Assembly (NCBI RefSeq): GCF_005239095.1
Contig: NZ_SZUA01000001.1
Location: 62,001 to 126,000, forward strand
Direction: 5' to 3'
Origin: Luteimonas gilva
Lineage (GTDB): Bacteria > Pseudomonadota > Gammaproteobacteria > Xanthomonadales > Xanthomonadaceae
Length of the DNA: 64,000 nucleotides
Shown: positions 62,985 through 64,000 of the stretch, piece by piece
Position numbering within the stretch: the stretch's first letter is position 1
Layout of the letters: every line of letters starts with the position of its first letter
The notes under the pieces: model-generated
The model's input: only the letters and a program-made list of their open reading frames with translations
The model's database searches: none
What the model was told of the DNA's origin: nothing
Position numbers and translations under genes: made by a program

Positions 62985-64000
62985 TCACGCAGCCATCGCG
63001 ACCGCGCCGCCGGTCCTCTGCCTGTGCGCCAGCCATGGCAAGACGATGGCGAGCAGATAGAACTTGGAGGCGTGGTATTTGTTGTCCAGCCGGCGCCGGT
63101 TCCTGTCCAGCCAGGGCATGGCGCCCGGCAGCAGTTCGCGGGTTTCTTGCGCATAGTTGCGCACGACGTCGAAACGCCGCTCGGCCAGACCGCACAAATC
63201 GAAACGGAAACTGCCTTTCTTGCGCACGTACGGCAGTTCGCCGAAGCGCGTGGCGATGTGCTTGCGGATCAACAGTTTGTTGACGTGGGTGTCCGGATCG
63301 ACTTTCTGTCGCCTGGGCACTTCGTCGTGCACCCACTCCCGAAGCGCGCGGTCGCAGAAAGGATAGGCCGCGCGCATCGACAATGCGCGCGCCGCATACA
63401 AGCCTTTGGCGAAGGCGCCTGCGGAGCCGGCGATCGACATCGACATATCGCGCCATTCCCAGGCGCTGCCCGCCGACGCGATTTCTTTTTCGAACAGCGC
63501 CAGGCGCGCCTTGGATTCGTGGGCCATTTCGCGGCCGAACAGGTTGTCGACCTCGGCGTCGGTGAATCGCGAACCCGGGAACACGCGTTCGATGGCGTTC
63601 ATCTGCAGGCTGCCCAGCACGAAGCAGAGTTCGAAGCTGCGGTCGATAAGCGGCAGTTCCGAGACGCGCGCCGGCAGGCGCATTTGCTGCGCCAGCTTTG
63701 CCAGCCAGCGTTGTTGGCGGCTCACCGGCGTACCGAAGTAGCTGTCGGCGCCCAAGCCGTCGATCATGCCGTCGCCGCTCTGCGCGGCGATCTCGGTGCC
63801 CAGGTCGATGTACGACAACAGGGCGAAATCGGCGGTGAGCAGCGGCATGCGGCCCACCACCGCCAGATACCGGTCGTAGGCGCGTCCTGGGTCGCATACC
63901 AGCGTTTCGTGGCGCAAGCCGAGCGTCTTGGCGACCTGCGCCGCCGAAGCGACTTCGTCTTCCTCGCGTCCGCCGTGATAGGTGATGCAGACCGTGTCCG
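62985..64000 (-). CDS. Asparagine-synthetase-like protein, C-terminal part (5' end outside window)
   Basis: The frame stays open from the stop at 62985 to the window edge, about 338 residues visible. The ATP-pyrophosphatase fold is suggested by ITYHGG...DEVASAAQVAKTLGLRHE at the edge, then DGLGADSYFG in the place of GEGGDELFGG, and AYPFCDRALREW in the place of the PFLD segment. KVDPDTHVNKLLIRK resembles the C-terminal helices of AsnB-like enzymes. Homologues in polysaccharide clusters are thought to amidate sugars or acids, but no reaction is proven here. Whether it has the Cys2 glutaminase domain cannot be seen. Confidence 0.75.
   Translation of the reverse strand, partial: DTVCITYHGGREEDEVASAAQVAKTLGLRHETLVCDPGRAYDRYLAVVGRMPLLTADFALLSYIDLGTEIAAQSGDGMIDGLGADSYFGTPVSRQQRWLAKLAQQMRLPARVSELPLIDRSFELCFVLGSLQMNAIERVFPGSRFTDAEVDNLFGREMAHESKARLALFEKEIASAGSAWEWRDMSMSIAGSAGAFAKGLYAARALSMRAAYPFCDRALREWVHDEVPRRQKVDPDTHVNKLLIRKHIATRFGELPYVRKKGSFRFDLCGLAERRFDVVRNYAQETRELLPGAMPWLDRNRRRLDNKYHASKFYLLAIVLPWLAHRQRTGGAVAMAA

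Overview
The window is high-GC DNA from a gammaproteobacterium, most probably a Lysobacter-like member of the Xanthomonadaceae (Lysobacterales). The grounds are the long accA-dnaE-rnhB-lpxB-lpxA-fabZ-lpxD-bamA-rseP-dxr-cdsA-uppS-frr-pyrH-tsf-rpsB order, the map-glnD-dapD-yffB-dapE-asnB order, and many intergenic inverted repeats of types I associate with this family. This taxonomic call is inference from gene content; there is no rRNA. No tRNA, rRNA, CRISPR array, insertion sequence or replication origin was seen. No gene-free stretch exceeds 300 bases.

Layout. Bases 1-6875 (mostly + strand) hold the end of a YhdP-like envelope protein, the TldD/PmbA protease pair separated by yjgA on the opposite strand, and two DUF4870 membrane proteins. 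Bases 7079-13305 (- strand) hold a secreted SH3-M48 metalloprotease, a CHASE2 sensor without a recognisable output domain, ispA-xseB, tilS and a small membrane protein. Bases 13486-35584 (- strand) are the housekeeping block for fatty acids, DNA polymerase III, lipid A, outer-membrane assembly, isoprenoids/phospholipids and translation. It is interrupted by a CDF metal transporter and by a + strand AIM24-family gene. Bases 35879-40516 (- strand) are a compact four-gene chaperone-usher fimbrial operon with spore-coat-U-type pilins, lying between rpsB and map.

Bases 40861-48724 (+ strand) form the map-glnD-dapD-yffB-dapE series of tightly overlapping genes, followed by asnB. Between dapE and asnB is the most interesting feature of the window. 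It is a 30-codon leader ORF with eight asparagine codons, followed by mutually exclusive hairpins and an intrinsic terminator immediately before asnB. This has the architecture of a ribosome-mediated, asparagine-sensing transcription attenuator.

Bases 48865-54287 (- strand) hold a penicillin-acylase family enzyme, a thiopurine-type methyltransferase and parC. From 54394 to the right edge (- strand) is an exopolysaccharide locus. It contains a Wza-type export lipoprotein, an ElyC/YdcF protein, a GT4 glycosyltransferase, a Wzy-like polymerase candidate, a Wzx-like flippase, two tandem Tat-exported beta-helix proteins, and an asparagine-synthetase-like protein cut by the window end.

Most gene junctions in the long minus-strand blocks use ATGA stop-start overlaps, implying translational coupling. 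Intrinsic terminators are visible after tsf/AIM24, after the beta-helix gene pair, between wza and parC, and in the asnB leader.
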